A stretch of DNA of 64,000 bases from Petrolisthes cinctipes. Taxonomy: Eukaryota; Arthropoda; Malacostraca; Decapoda; Porcellanidae. The position numbers and the translations under genes were made by a program. How positions within the stretch are numbered: the first letter of the stretch is position 1; every line of letters starts with the position of its first letter. Below, piece after piece: positions 32,701 to 44,550 of this stretch. A model generated the notes under the pieces. The model did not search any database and was not told the DNA's origin. It saw only the letters and a program-made list of their open reading frames with translations. The stretch is from contig JAWQEG010000289.1 of NCBI GenBank assembly GCA_033782935.1, positions 82,501 to 146,500 on the forward strand, read 5' to 3'.

Positions 32701-34232
32701 AATATCTATCTATCTATCTATAGCTCTGACGCCTCGCTCCCTCCGGGAACTCCCCCCAAGGGGGTGGCCACGGCAGAAGTGTGTCCAGTTCTCCCTGTTC
32801 CAACACTCCCTCCTTACTTGGTCCATCCCTACTCTACCCCTCACGTTTCTCTCCTTTACATACTCTTCCACTCTGTTCTGCCATCTGACCGGAGGTCTGC
32901 CTCTCACACCAGGTCCTACAACTTCACTTCCATACACCTTCTTTACAAACTCCTCGCCTTGCATTCTCTCTACATGTCCAAACCATCTCAATGTATCACG
33001 TTTCACTTTCTCAACCACTCCACACTCAATGCCAATTGCCTTCTCACTCATACCTCATCTCTCATACACACTCTCATTACTTTCTCCATCCCATCTAGTA
33101 AGTCCACATGCTCCTCTCAAGTAAGTCATTTCCACAGCACCTATTCTAGACTGATGCGCCCTACTCCATGTCCATGTCTCCGACGCATATGTCAGTGTTG
33201 GCAGGATTATACTATTTCGTAGTCCCCTTTTCACTTCCATACTCACACTTCTACCCTTCATAATCCTTCCCAGTGATCCTATGACCTGTCTACCCTTCAC
33301 TGCTCTCTCCCTAATTTTTCCTTCCATACTTCCATGTTTACACATAACTGTACCTAGGTACTTAAACTCCTTCACTTCCTCCATCCTCTCGCCCCTCAGA
33401 GTTATCTCACACTTCGTCCCAGTTGGTACAGCCACTCTGTAAGGTGTAGCAAAGTCAATCACTTCAGTTTCTGCTCTTTCAAATACCATCACTTTACTTT
33501 TATCTACATTTACCTTCAATTTCCCTCGTTTACACACAGACTGAAATTCGTCCACCACTCTCTGTAAATTCCTTTCATTCTCAGCCATCAGCACAGTGTC
33601 ATCCACAAACAAACTTGCCACCAGGGACCAATTTGCTTCATTCAGCCTCAACTTCACCCCCAGACCATTCACTTTGGCTTTCACCTCTCTCATACAACCA
33701 TCCATATATATATTGAACAACCATGGCGACATAACACACCCCTGTCTCAGCCCTACACTAATATTAAAACTCTCACTTAGATCACCCTCTACCCGTACAC
33801 ATGCTTTTGCATCTGCATAAAAAGCCTCAATACCTTTCAGCAAAGGCCCCCCAACACCATAAATTCTCAACACCTCTGTCATAGCTTTCCTATCAACTCT
33901 ATCGTATGCCTTCTCCAAATCCATGAAGGCAGCATACAACTTCTTAACCTTCCCAATATATTTCTCAACTATTGATTTTAATGCAAATATTTGGTCCACA
34001 CATCCTCTACCCTTTCTGAACCCTCCCTGCTCCTCACTAACTTTATTCCCTGTTACTTCAACCAGTCTTTCAGTAAGAACCTTCCCGTAAACCTTCCCCA
34101 GTACACAAAGAAGACTTATTCCCCTATAGCTACCACACTCATCCTTACTGCCCTTCCCCTTATACAAAGGTACAATTATGGCTCTCCTCCAATCCTCTGT
34201 CACTTCTCCCTGCCTCCACGCCAATGTACATA
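32700..34232 (-). pseudogene. RTE-like LINE reverse transcriptase, 5'-truncated, one stop
   Basis: The minus strand reads from 34224 to 32710 as one RT frame, with a single TGA at about 33052 (VYER, stop, GMSEKA; other copies in this window have TGT there). Conserved blocks in the 389-residue part: YRGISLLCVLGKVYGKVL, EQGGFRKGRGCVDQI, AFMDLEKAYDRV with D102, GLRQGCVMSPWLFNIYMDG, and the catalytic FVDD at 206-209. After the stop, RWFGHVERM and GRPPVRWQ give the usual C-terminus. The 3' end on this strand is a (TATC)n microsatellite. Endonuclease is missing. The clade assignment is tentative; other RTE or R4-like groups share these blocks. Confidence 0.85.
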
Positions 34233-34289
34233 TAAGCCATAAATATCTTGGTAATAAAGAACAACATGTGTTTAATTTTGCAGCACCTC

Positions 34290-34326
<37 letters not shown>

Positions 34327-34370
34327 TCTTGGTAATAAAGAACAACACGTGTATGATTTTGCAGCACCTC

Positions 34371-34407
<37 letters not shown>

Positions 34408-34462
34408 TCTTGGTAATAAAGAACAACACGTGTATGATTTTGCAGCACCTTATAATAATAAT
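34233..34462. repeat. three ~82-bp TAA-tailed tandem units
   Basis: Same unit as at 32570-32700 (AAATATCTTGGTAATAAAGA ... GCAGCACCTCA followed by (TAA)8-11). The LINE at 32700-34232 lies within this array and is flanked on both sides by AAATATC, a likely target duplication. Confidence 0.85.
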
Positions 34463-34530
34463 TGAGGGGGTTGAGTTGACGTAAGGTGTTGTTGTATGAT
34501 TATATTTTGATATGATGCCGATTTATTTGC

Positions 34531-34880
34531 ACGATGGAAGGAAAGTGTCGGGGTATATTTGATTGTGGCTGTACAGTATATAAGCCTACAGTACTCTTTA
34601 GGTCATTGTTATGTAATTTTAAGTATATATGGTCTATAAAATCTGAATGGCTGTTCTTTTCATCAAATATTACATCAGAATACTATTGACAAATAATATT
34701 GTAGATAACAGAAACAGGTTATAATTACTCATTTTAAATATTATGCATGAATGTTATTAAAGTATGGATGTTTTAGCAATTAGGTCGATCTTTAAATCTG
34801 TCGTAAATATTAGGTTGTGGATAATTTATTATGTAATTTGCCTATAATGCATATACCAAGCAAGGTTTCTTTTATTCTCA
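34531..34880. repeat. dispersed repeat, plus-strand copy
   Basis: Starts CGATGGAAGGAAAGTGTCGG then GGTATATTTGATTGTGGCTG. It shares this and later AT-rich phrases (TCGTAAATATTA, TTATGTA(A/G)TTTG) with 35430-35575. Unclassified. Confidence 0.6.
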
Positions 34881-35056
34881 AGTACACTCGTGATACGTAA
34901 TTTCTGACCAGAGATGAATGGCACACACACACACATACCCTGCATTCGAACTCAGCCTCTATAGGTGTACTGGGTAGGGAAATGAACAATACCAGGCGAT
35001 TCGAAGCTTTCTGCTGCTCACACTCTGGTCAGAAATTGTGTATCACGAGTGTACTT
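34880..35056. mobile_element. 177-bp MITE with 34-bp TIRs
   Basis: AAGTACACTCGTGATACGTA plus ATTTCTGACCAGAG on the left matches the inverted right end (CTCTGGTCAGAAATTGTGTA plus TCACGAGTGTACTT) except at two positions. The interior has (CA)n. The flanks give no clear target duplication. Confidence 0.85.
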
Positions 35057-35830
35057 TAGCCACAAGGACTTTATTAGTATTACTGTAGAAGGACGGACCA
35101 CTCTTATACGAGTTTTGGTCGTCGCGGTACAGCAGAGCCACCTAGCGGCTGATAGGAATCACTAACAGCTGCTCCTTGACTTTCACAGGAGCGGTGGGAG
35201 TTTTTTTGCAGTTTTTGGTTGGTTATGATTGATTTTTTTTACTGGAACCAGCACCTTTAAATGGAATAATTAAGTACTTATCATTATTCCGCTTTTCAAA
35301 AATACTGAAACGCGAATATTTACATAAATAAAGTAGCAACTTAAGCTACCAAGTACAGATTGAATTGATTGTCATAGTTATACCTAAAGTATACTGTAAG
35401 TATACTGTATAAGGTGGTAATACTGTATACGATGGAAGGAAAGTGTCGGTGGATATTTGATTGTGGCTGTACAATATGTTTTTTTTAAACAATATATTAG
35501 GGTTTTGTCGTAAATATTATCGTAATTCATTATGTAGTTTGACCAAAATGAATATAATTATTTATTCTATAGCCATATAATTAGCACCAAAGGTCGTGGG
35601 CGCTACTAATAAAGAAAATCAGTCTTAAATATGAATGAGGATCGATAAAGGGAAGCAGACGGGAACTAAAGTGATGATTCCCCACGGCCGCTAGAGGCGC
35701 CACCGTCACAGCCAGCCACAACGATGACACCAAAATAAACACAGAGTAATCTATCCTTCTCTCAGGACCAAAATAAACCCAGAGTGATCTATCATTCTCC
35801 CTGGACTAATAAAATCCTCGGCAAGTCACT
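35057..35830. other. no gene seen
   Basis: It contains the second plus-strand copy of the CGATGGAAGGAAAGTGTCGG repeat (35430-35575). Otherwise unremarkable intergenic sequence. Confidence 0.5.
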
Positions 35831-35834
35831 CAAT

Positions 35835-36325
35835 CAGTGTTGCCAGGTGCTGGGAAATTTATCTCTTTTTGGATAGTTTTGAAGTCCACACAAGGAAATT
35901 ATATTAAAAGATTGTTTAAGAGTAATCACGGTAATTTCTAACAGATGATGAAATACCAAAATGACCGTCAATGTTCAAGAGTAAACAGAGAATTATTGAG
36001 GTAAAAAGGGAAATTCTGATGTTGAAGTTGTGGGTATAATGCCAAATGGATCTGGCAACACTGGCGTACTGACAGTGAAGCAGTATTGCCAAGTATGGAC
36101 AATTAGAAGTACCAATTGGGATATTATATTAATTAAGATTGTTTAGGAGTAAAATTTCTACCAGACGAAATTTCAAGAATAAAATAATGGTAAATATAAA
36201 TAATAATAAAGAATAATTGTAAATATAAACAGGAAAATTATTGAGGTAAAAAAAAAAGGGAAATTCTGATGATATTGAAGTTGAGGGTATGATGCCAAAT
36301 AGATCTGGCAACACTGACAGTAAGA
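35835..36325. repeat. tandem ~240-bp duplication
   Basis: 35840-36065 and 36085-36320 share the same order of phrases: AGATTGTTTA(A/G)GAGTAA, TTATTGAGGTAAAAA, GGGAAATTCTGATG, GAAGTTG, GGTAT(A/G)ATGCCAAAT, then (A/G)GATCTGGCAACACTG. The copies are diverged by small indels. Confidence 0.75.
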
Positions 36326-36418
36326 CCTCCTCTGATCTGGCAACACTGCAGAGAATCCAACACGATAAGAATGTAAGTAAACAAAAAAAAATCAGTCATA
36401 GTAAATACGATGATGTGC

Positions 36419-36471
36419 CGGTACGATGGTGTGCGGCTCTATGGACACACAACAGAGCCATCGTACCGGTA
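36419..36471. repeat. short inverted repeat
   Basis: GCCGGTACGATGG is matched by CCATCGTACCGG about 20 bp later, giving a strong hairpin. Confidence 0.7.
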
Positions 36472-36589
36472 CCATGCATCGCATACACTATGGATCTTCT
36501 TGCATAACGCCTTAATTATTGTTATAAGAGTAAATGTGTGAATTTTTTAGTTCGTGGTCATACTAACTAAGATGGCTACTCGGTGTGTT

Positions 36590-37222
36590 GGTTTGTAAGC
36601 TTCCCAACCAACCACACTTGTATTAGGCTTCATTATTTTAGGGTTGATTCCATAGTGGTATTGGTTTGTAAGCTTCCTAACCAACCACACGACCCTATAC
36701 AACGTCCATTTAGGGTCAATTCGGTAAATATTGAATGAATTACCGTTATTGCGTACGGTTTTTCTACCTTCATTACCTACTTATTTAGACCATTCTAAGA
36801 CTATTTTCTTCTATGGCATTTTCTCCGCAAATGCCCCATTTACAAGATACCATACCAAAGTGTATATTCAAATGGGGCATTTTGAAATTACCCTGACCTT
36901 ACCTGACCTGACGTAACCTAACCTAGACCGCATCAGACTACCGGGACCTAACCTGGGCAGACTACCGGGACCTAACCTGGGCAAACTACCGGGAAATAAC
37001 CGTGGTAAAGTAAAGAAAATGACCGGTGCAAAATACTGGGACCTAGCCGGATCTGGCAACACTGCTACAAAACGGTAATTCTTTCAATAAATACCGTCAA
37101 TTCCTCAGTGGTATTATTGGTTTGTAAGCTTCCCAACCAACCACACTTGTAAGGCTTCATTATTTTACGGTCAATAAACACAGTGGTATTGGTTTGTAAG
37201 CTTCCCAACAAACCACACAGAT
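36590..37222. repeat. four ~75-bp units interrupted by a MITE
   Basis: TTGGTTTGTAAGCTTCC(C/T)A with ACCAACCACAC occurs at about 36592, 36661, 37110 and 37189, and the following AGGCTTCATTATTTTA phrase at two of them. The telomere-core MITE at 36723-37095 splits the second unit; its GTCAATTC duplication is part of the unit. Confidence 0.8.
36723..37095. mobile_element. telomere-core MITE, copy 2
   Basis: 373 bp flanked by GTCAATTC (36715-36722 and 37096-37103), a perfect 8-bp duplication. The ends are GGTAAATATTGAATGAATTA and, inverted, GGTATTTATTGAAAGAATTA. The core has GACCTTACCTGACCTGACG, CCTAACC, and GGATCTGGCAACACTG. Confidence 0.9.
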
Positions 37223-37353
37223 GCTTACAGATGATCTTCTGGAAGAGGCTCTATTGGTGAGCCTGTACTTTCAGCTCTACTTCATTCCTATTACTCATTT
37301 GCCCTATAGAAGTATTTTTGTTCTTGATTGTCCCAAAACTTATCTAATTGTTT

Positions 37354-37682
37354 GGTATTTATTGGAAGAATTACCGTTTTGTAGCAGTGTTGCCAGATCC
37401 GGCTAGATCCCCGTATTTAGCCCCGGTCATTTCCTGTACTTTACCGCGGTTATTTCCCGGTAGTTTGCCCAGGTTAGGTCCCGGTAGTTTGCTGTGGTCT
37501 AGGTTAGGTCAGGTAAGGTCAGGCTAATTTCAAAATGCCCCATTTGAATATGCCCTATCTTGGAAATAGGGCATTTGTGGAGGAAATGCCATAGAAGAAA
37601 ATAGTCTTAGAATGGTCTAAATAAGTGGGTAATGAAGGGAGAAAAACCGTACACAATAACGGTAATTCTTTCAATATTTACC
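37354..37682 (-). mobile_element. telomere-core MITE, copy 3
   Basis: 329 bp in opposite orientation to copy 2, flanked by AATTGTTT (37346-37353 and 37683-37690), a perfect 8-bp duplication. It is inserted in the 3' region of a CR1-like LINE. Confidence 0.9.
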
Positions 37683-37690
37683 AATTGTTT

Positions 37691-38605
37691 TTCAAATGAA
37701 ACCACTGATTTCTGGTTTATGACCCACTCTGGCAGAGAGTTCCACATATCTATTACTCTGCAGAGAAAAGAGTATTTCCTCAAGTTCATTCGTGTTCTTG
37801 GTTTAAATAATTTTCTAGAATTTCCTCGTGTAATACTCTCTTCCCGTTCCTGAAAAACTTTCTCGCTGCATTCCTTGTCATACAGTCCATTGATAAATTT
37901 AAATGTTTCAATCATGTCGCCTCTCCATCTTCTATATGACAGTGTTGGTAGATTAAATGTTTTTAGCCTCTCCTCATATGACAAGTTCTTCTTATTGGGC
38001 AGGAGTTTAGTTGCTCTTCTTTGGACATTTTCAACTGCCTCAATGTCCTTAAAAAGATAGGGATTCCACACCTGATTTGCGTATTCCAGATGAGGGCGGA
38101 GAAGAGCAATGAAAAGATATTTAACCATTTCTGCATTTAAGCTGGTGAAAGTTCTTCTTATAATGCCAACAATCTTGTTACCTTTGTTTATTTTCTCAGA
38201 GATTTTCTGAAAATTTCAATATGTCGTCAATAATTACTCCAATATCCTTTTCAGCTCTTGACCTTTCTATTACATTTTCAAGATGATACTCTCTCTCTCT
38301 CACTCTTTCTTCAGATCCACCAATTCTCATTTACCTCGTCTTATCTGAATAAAAACTCAATAACCATTTTTCTGTCCAATGTTTCATATCTTCTAAATCT
38401 TCTTGGAGTTTTATATGGTCATCATCATTTGCCATAGTTCTAAAAATTTTAGTGTCATCAGCATACAAATATATATCACTTTTGTTTCCATCACAACACA
38501 ACTAGGCAGGTCATTGATATAAACAACAAATAGTAATGGTCCCAAGACTGAGCCCTGAGGTACCCCACTGACCACATCACTCCATTCCATAGCCTCTCCA
38601 TTCAC
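37691..38605 (-). pseudogene. CR1-like RT, C-terminal half
   Basis: 38605-38411 encodes SGVPQGSVLGPLLFVVYIND. After a one-base frame change, the catalytic YADD (ACTAAA follows) is read at about 38465-38480, continuing to KHWTEKW. 38128-37691 encodes the family C-terminus: LLRPHLEYANQVWNPYL, VENVQRRATKL, YRRWRGDMIETFKFINGLYD, and MWNSLPEW. The tail is cut by the MITE at 37682. RT copies the LINE RNA at the nicked target; this copy is not translatable as one protein. Confidence 0.85.
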
Positions 38606-38954
38606 TATTCTATGTATCTATCTATAGCTCTGATGCCTCGTTGCCTCCATGAACTCCCCCCAAGGGGGTGGCCACGGCAGAAGTGCCTCCAGTTCTCTCT
38701 GTTCCAACACTCCCTCCTTACTTGTTCAAGCCCTACTCTGCTTCTCACGTTTCTCTCCTTTACATACTCTTCCGCTCTGTTCCAACACTCCCTCCTTACT
38801 TGTTCAAGCCCTCCTCTGCCCCTCATGTTTCTCTCCTTTACATACTCTTCCACTCTGTTCTGCCATCTAACCGGAGGTCTGCCTCTCACACCAGGTGCCA
38901 CAACTTCACTTCCATACACCTTCTTTACAAACTCCTCACTTTACATTCTCTCTA

Positions 38955-39987
38955 CAGTGGGATCTCGCATCTAGCGAGTTCTCAACTTGCGACACCATAC
39001 AACCTCTACCCATATTCGTTTCTAGCGAACAAAATTCCCATCTGGCGAAATAAATATGTAAGAAAATTAAAAAATAATAATAATAAATTCGAGGGCGGCA
39101 GATTTACCGCCACGGCGGCTACCTGTATTTTGTTTATCGTGTGACGTCACGTCACCACCCACGCGGCCAGTCGGCCACTCCTAGTCCTTCCCCAATTTAA
39201 AAACTCAGTCTCCGTCTTTGTCGAGCACGTGCGAGACCTCTCTTGACCCGCTCCGACCTTAAGCGTGAGGAGGAGAATGCAGATGAAAGAATTACAAAAT
39301 TAATTAAAGCATCAAGAGAGGCGGGAGAGAGTGGTGGTGAGCGGGAGACAAGTGAGGAGGGAGGCTGTGGCATGCTGCACTAGCCTGTCCCTTCGCCTCA
39401 GATACCAGCAGTTCGTCACTTCATTCATTACTCACGAGTAAATAGTGAATCCTGTATTTAATTATTTCTTCTTGAATTCATGTTGTGTATCACTTTGTGT
39501 ACAACATAATGAAAATTATGCGATATCATAGACAAAATTATATAAAATATAGATAATAAATTTAAAAAAAAAATTCCCATTTGGCAGGCGAGAGAGCGTG
39601 AACAGTGGTGAGGAGGGCGAGGGTGGTGGTGGTAACATGGACAAGGGAGGAGGGGAGGGGAAGGGAGAGGTTGCTTGAGTGAGGAGGTGGCTGCCAGTCC
39701 GTCCATCCCTCCACCAAATGGACATTCGTCACACTTACACACTTTATCACTCAAATTACAATACCACTCATAATTTTTTCTTTGTTATATATTGTGCATC
39801 ACTTTGTGTTTATTTAAATGGAAATTAAAATGTTATAGGCGAAAATAAAGTAAATAAAATGAAGATCGGCAATTTTCACCTCACCTATTATAATTTTCCT
39901 CATTAGTTTATGTATTCGCATCTAGCGAATTCACATCTAGCGCCGTTTTTTTGGCACCAATTACTCACTAGATGCGAGATCCCACTG
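38955..39987. mobile_element. Tigger/pogo-like MITE, TA duplication
   Basis: The left end CAGTGGGATCTCGCATCTAG and the right end CTAGATGCGAGATCCCACTG are perfect inverted 20-mers. TA flanks both ends (38953-38954 and 39988-39989). Subterminal TCTAGCGA and TCTGGCGA phrases repeat near both ends, as in Tigger elements. It is 1033 bp and contains no transposase. Confidence 0.9.
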
Positions 39988-40108
39988 TACATGTCCAAAC
40001 CATCTCAATGTATTACGTTTCACTCTCTCAACCACTCCACACTCAATGCCAATTGCCTTCTCACTCATACCACACCTCTCATATACACACTCATTACTTT
40101 CTCCATCC

Positions 40109-40349
40109 TGTTAGAGTTGATGACATCTTGTAGGAGACTGGAGTGTGTGGGGATCACAGAAACAACGAGTTGCCGGGATCTATGTATTCTGTCAAGTGGC
40201 ACAGCGTGAAAACAAACAGGGGGCTTAAATCTCCTATCATACAGTATAAACAACAATGCAGCAGCGCCATGCGCATCTCACACATACAATACTGTACATC
40301 ATTAATAATACAATATACTCCTTAGTGACATAAGTTTGTTATTTTAACA
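40109..40349 (-). repeat. Copia 3' LTR
   Basis: 241 bp; the coding strand is minus, so this is the downstream LTR. Same length as 44310-44550, with one substitution seen. Confidence 0.95.
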
Positions 40350-40358
40350 CCCCCTCAC
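40350..40358 (-). promoter_or_regulatory. Copia polypurine tract
   Basis: GTGAGGGGG on the minus strand directly abuts the 3' LTR, the normal position for priming plus-strand DNA. Confidence 0.8.
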
Positions 40359-40367
40359 AAACTGAAG

Positions 40368-43300
40368 TCACTCTGTGACCACACTAAATTTTAACAATTT
40401 AGCCTTGGGGAGAGGCTTTGTGAACATGTCTGCTACATTATCTTCTGATGGTATATATTCTAATTTGACATTACCATCTTCTACCTGACTTCGAACATAA
40501 TGATACTTAATATCTATATGTTTTGACCTTTTGTGATAGACTGGGTTTTTAGCTAATGCAATTGCACCTTGGTTATCCACTAATAATACTACATTATCCC
40601 TCTGGGATCCAGTAACATCTGCATATAGTTGTGATAGAAAATTACATTCCTGAACTGCATGGCTAATGGCTACATATTCTGCCTCACAAGTAGAGAGGGC
40701 AACTATATTTTGTTTCTTGCATTTCCAAGATATGAGAGGGCCATGAATATTCAGCTTAAAACAGTAACCCGTAACACTACGCCTGTCCTCTGAAGATCCC
40801 CAGTCTGAATCACAGTAACCAGTCAATTTTAATCCTGTTTCTGATTTACAAAACTTCAAACCAAGATCAATTGTTCCTTTGACATACCTTAATACATGTT
40901 TGGCTACACCAAGCTGAGCTACAGTTGGTTTTGACATAAATTGGGATAATTTTGTAACTACAAAACATAGGTCAGGTCTGGTTGCAGCCATAAGATAAAT
41001 AAGACTTCCAACTATTTCCCTGTAAAGTTTGGGATTCTCTAATACAATGGATTCACAATTTGCTATCTTACTGATGCTGGGATCACATGGAATACACTTA
41101 GGTTTACAGTCTGACATGTTGAAGCGTTCTAGAATTTTCACACAGTACCTTTTCTGGTGCATTATTATACAATGGTCACTAGACACAAATTCTATTCCAA
41201 GAAACCATGACAGTTGGCCAAGGTCTTTCATTCTGAACTTCTTACACAAGATTACCTTTATAGAATTCAATACTTCAGCATCACTAGCTGCTATTATTAT
41301 GTCATCAACCCAGAACAGGATCAGTACAGTAGAGTCTTCATCTATCCTATGATACACACAATGGTCCGATTGTGATTGAACCAACCCTTCCTCAACCAGA
41401 CTACCATGCAACAAGTTATACCAATTTCTGCCACTCTGCTTTAAACCGTACAGGGATTTCTTTAATTTACAGACAAGTTTATCTCCTTTCTCATTAGTTT
41501 TGACGAAGCCCTCCGGTTGCTCAAGGTATATATCACAATCAATATCTGCATTCAGATATGCAGTCTTTACATCCATTTGATGAATCTGTAAATTTTCTTG
41601 TACAGCTAACTGTAATAACATTCTCAATGAAGTCAGTCTGGCAGTTGGAGAAAAAGTTTCATGGTAGTCTACCCCATAAATTTGGGAAAAAACCCTTGCT
41701 ACAAATCTGGCTTTGTGTCTCTCCCCATTATGTGGATCATCTTTCACTGAGTAGACCCATTTACTCCCTACAAGAGACCTCCCCTCAGGTAGCTCTATTA
41801 ATTCAAATGTATCACTCTCAGTTAGGGCATCAATCTCTTCCTGCATAGCTTTTTGCCATAACTGTGAGTCTGGGGATTGTATTGCTTCCACATAAGTATT
41901 AGGGGTCTCACATACCTTGTGACAATAATGGATAGTAAACCCTGCTAACATATCATTTTCATCATCATCATCCCTTTCTAAAACATAATCCTTCAGGTAG
42001 CTGGGAGTGTTCCTCACTCTCGGAGGGTTTTGTCTTGCATAACCCTCGTCAGTGTTGGTTCCATTAGTTTTACTCTCGCATTTTACCTGATCTGGATAAT
42101 TCTTAGTTGGCTGCCTGCACAGAGGCTTGGAAGGACAATGCATATCATAATCATTATCACTCTCATACCCTAGAATCTTTGGCATTTCTACCTCAAACCT
42201 GTCTGTAAATTTTACACATCTTACTCTCCTAACTTCCCTCTTCTCTGGAAGATACACAAGATAAGCTGGGCTCTGTCCATCATATCCCACAAACACTCCC
42301 CTCTCACAGCGTGCGTCTAACTTTTTACAATTTTGGATATAAGAATAACATACTGTACCAAAAATATGCATATTACTTAGGTTTGGTTTACTCCCAGTTA
42401 ATACTTCTACTGGAGTTTTGCCTGTTCTTGGATTAAAACAGCGATTTCTTATGTATGCAGAGGCTTTCATAGCATAAGGCCACATCATTTTGGGTAAATC
42501 AGCCTCTAGTAACAAACATCGTGCCATTTCACACATGGTTCTCCAAGAACGTTCTGCTGTACCGTTTTGATGTGGGGAATGAGGTGCCGAGTACTCCTGC
42601 TTAATCTTGTGTTTCACCATGAGGGATTAAAATTTCTTGGATATATATTCACCACCATTGTCAGTCCGCAAACGTTTTACAGATCCATAAGGTGCACTGT
42701 CAGCTAGAAATTTCTCTGTGGCTGATACTGTATCACTTTTTTCTTTCATCAGGTAAACCATGAAGGCTCCTGAATGATCATCCACAAATGTAATTGCATA
42801 TTTAAATCCTCCCTTACCCACTACATTCATTGGGCCAGCTAAGTCACTGTGTACTAAATCTAAATTCCTAGTTGCTCTTTTATCTGGTTTCCTGTTTGTA
42901 GATTTACTCATTTTTCCTAAGGTACAGGCTTCACAATGAACTCTTTCCTTTTCACCTGAAATATGCATACCTTCCACTGCCTTCTCAAGTTTTATAATGT
43001 CCTTAAAATTACAATGGCCTAGGATTTTATGCCACTCCTCAGCGGTGTGAGCACCGTTCACTTGCACACTTTCAACATTATTAATGAAGTATAAGTTACC
43101 CTGTCTTTTCACGTTGAATACAGAGCCATCTGGTGTAACTAGTTCTGCATGGTTAGGTTCAAAGTTTACACATACACCTTTTCTTGTTGCAGCTGGAACG
43201 GAAAATATGTCAAACTTATATGAAGGAATGTATAAAGCATTTTTCATCACCATTTCCCTTAGTTTACCATTTATATCATACAACATCACACTAGCATCAC

Positions 43301-44327
43301 CTCTGCCTAATACATCTCCAGTTTGTCTACTTCCGTCTGCTAGTTGCATCACTTGTTTATTTGGTTCAAAGTCTCTGTCAAATCTAATAAACTTGGTTTT
43401 GTCTGTTACAATATGCACTGATGCACCACTGTCCACCAACAATGTACTGGTACTTGCCTTATTACCTCTGAGAGATTGTGTGCTGGCCTGGAACGCAAAG
43501 TTATGTAAGTTGTCACCCTCGTCACTGTCCTCTCCTCTTGGTGCTTGGTCTCCCTCACTGCCTACTGTGTTTGCTGTGGTGGCATTCTTCTTCCTGCACT
43601 GGTGTGTGTTGTGGGTGTTGGATTTGCACTTGTTACACCACCTACGGTTCTGCTGGGCTCGCTGGGGACACTGGAAGGACTTGTGACCTGGCTGGTGGCA
43701 CTCATAACATTTCAGTGGGAATCTGCTTGTATTCATCACACTTTCTTCCTCACGGGGGCTTCTCAACTTTCCTGATTCTTCATAGTTCATCAGGGCCTTC
43801 TTGAACTCCTGGAACGTCATTTCCTTCTCCCGTTGTTCCACCACTGTGCTGAAGGTGTCGTATGCTTGAGGGAGTCCACTCAGCACCATCGCCATAGTCA
43901 TACTATCACTTACTGCTTCGCCTGCTTTCTTTAGTGCTGCTGTCACTGCTTCTGCTCTTATTATGTAGTCTACCAACTGTTCGTCGCCGCCCAGCCTGAG
44001 TGTTGACAGTTTCTTGTACAGTGAAATCACCCTAGGTTTGCTTGCACCCAGGTAATAGTTCCTTAGGATCTGCAATGCTTCCTTGCCTTTATCTGCTGCA
44101 TCGCGAAGAATCAAGGCAATGCTTCTGTCATCCAGTAGCTGAATCAACTCTGCATATACTTGTTTGTTCTCACTTGCTTCCGGCGTGCTTCCCTCCTGTA
44201 AAACTCCATCAAGCTCCTTGGTCGTCAAATAACCTCGAAACTTGGCTTCCCACACTTCAAATTTTTCTCCATCTCCATCAAACACTAGTCTGTGCCTGGG
44301 CCCATAACCTGTTAGAGTTGATGACAT
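40368..44327 (-). CDS. Copia Gag-Pol polyprotein with one internal stop
   Basis: One frame of 1319 sense codons plus terminator, broken only by TAA at 42629-42627 (KKF, stop, SLM). First part (566 residues): Gag with zinc knuckle C207-x2-C210-x4-H215-x4-C220; protease DSG at 299-301; integrase zinc site H433-x4-H438 and C465-x2-C468; catalytic D495 and D556. Counting through the stop, the third catalytic residue falls 35 residues after D556 (TAERSW, E23 of the second part), the DD35E spacing. Second part (750 residues): RT with D350 and WVDD at 437-440 (YVDD in most Copia), RNase H with GYCDSDW at 601-607 and VDNQGA, ending MFTKPL. The ATG lies in the last 18 nt of the 5' LTR. Confidence 0.95.
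44296..44309 (-). promoter_or_regulatory. Copia primer binding site, half tRNA-iMet
   Basis: GGTTATGGGCCCAG on the minus strand directly follows the 5' LTR. From memory of metazoan initiator tRNA-Met, its complement CTGGGCCCATAACC is the anticodon stem-loop region. Drosophila copia is known to use this internal site, primed by a tRNA half-molecule. The site is also translated as part of Gag. Confidence 0.8.
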
Positions 44328-44550
44328 CTTGTAGGAGACTGGAGTGTGTGGGAATCACAGAAACAACGAGTTGCCGGGATCTATGTATTCTGTCAAGTGG
44401 CACAGCGTGAAAACAAACAGGGGGCTTAAATCTCCTATCATACAGTATAAACAACAATGCAGCAGCGCCATGCGCATCTCACACATACAATACTGTACAT
44501 CATTAATAATACAATATACTCCTTAGTGACATAAGTTTGTTATTTTAACA
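44310..44550 (-). repeat. Copia 5' LTR
   Basis: 241 bp. On the coding strand it ends ...TCTAACA just before the primer site. Contains the polyprotein start codon at 44327-44325. Confidence 0.95.

Larger units (their letters stand above)
40109..44550 (-). mobile_element. near-intact Copia LTR retrotransposon
   Basis: It has two 241-bp LTRs (TGTTA...TAACA), a 5-bp target duplication CATCC on each side (40104-40108 and 44551-44555), a primer site, a polypurine tract, and one long gag-pol frame with a single stop. I saw one difference between the LTRs (G at about 40142 against A at about 44343). This suggests a recent insertion into the RTE-like LINE fragment. Confidence 0.95.

Noticed and set aside
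43084..43804. Plus-strand ORFs opposite the Copia gene
   Set aside because: They are shadows of the conserved minus-strand gag-protease frame.
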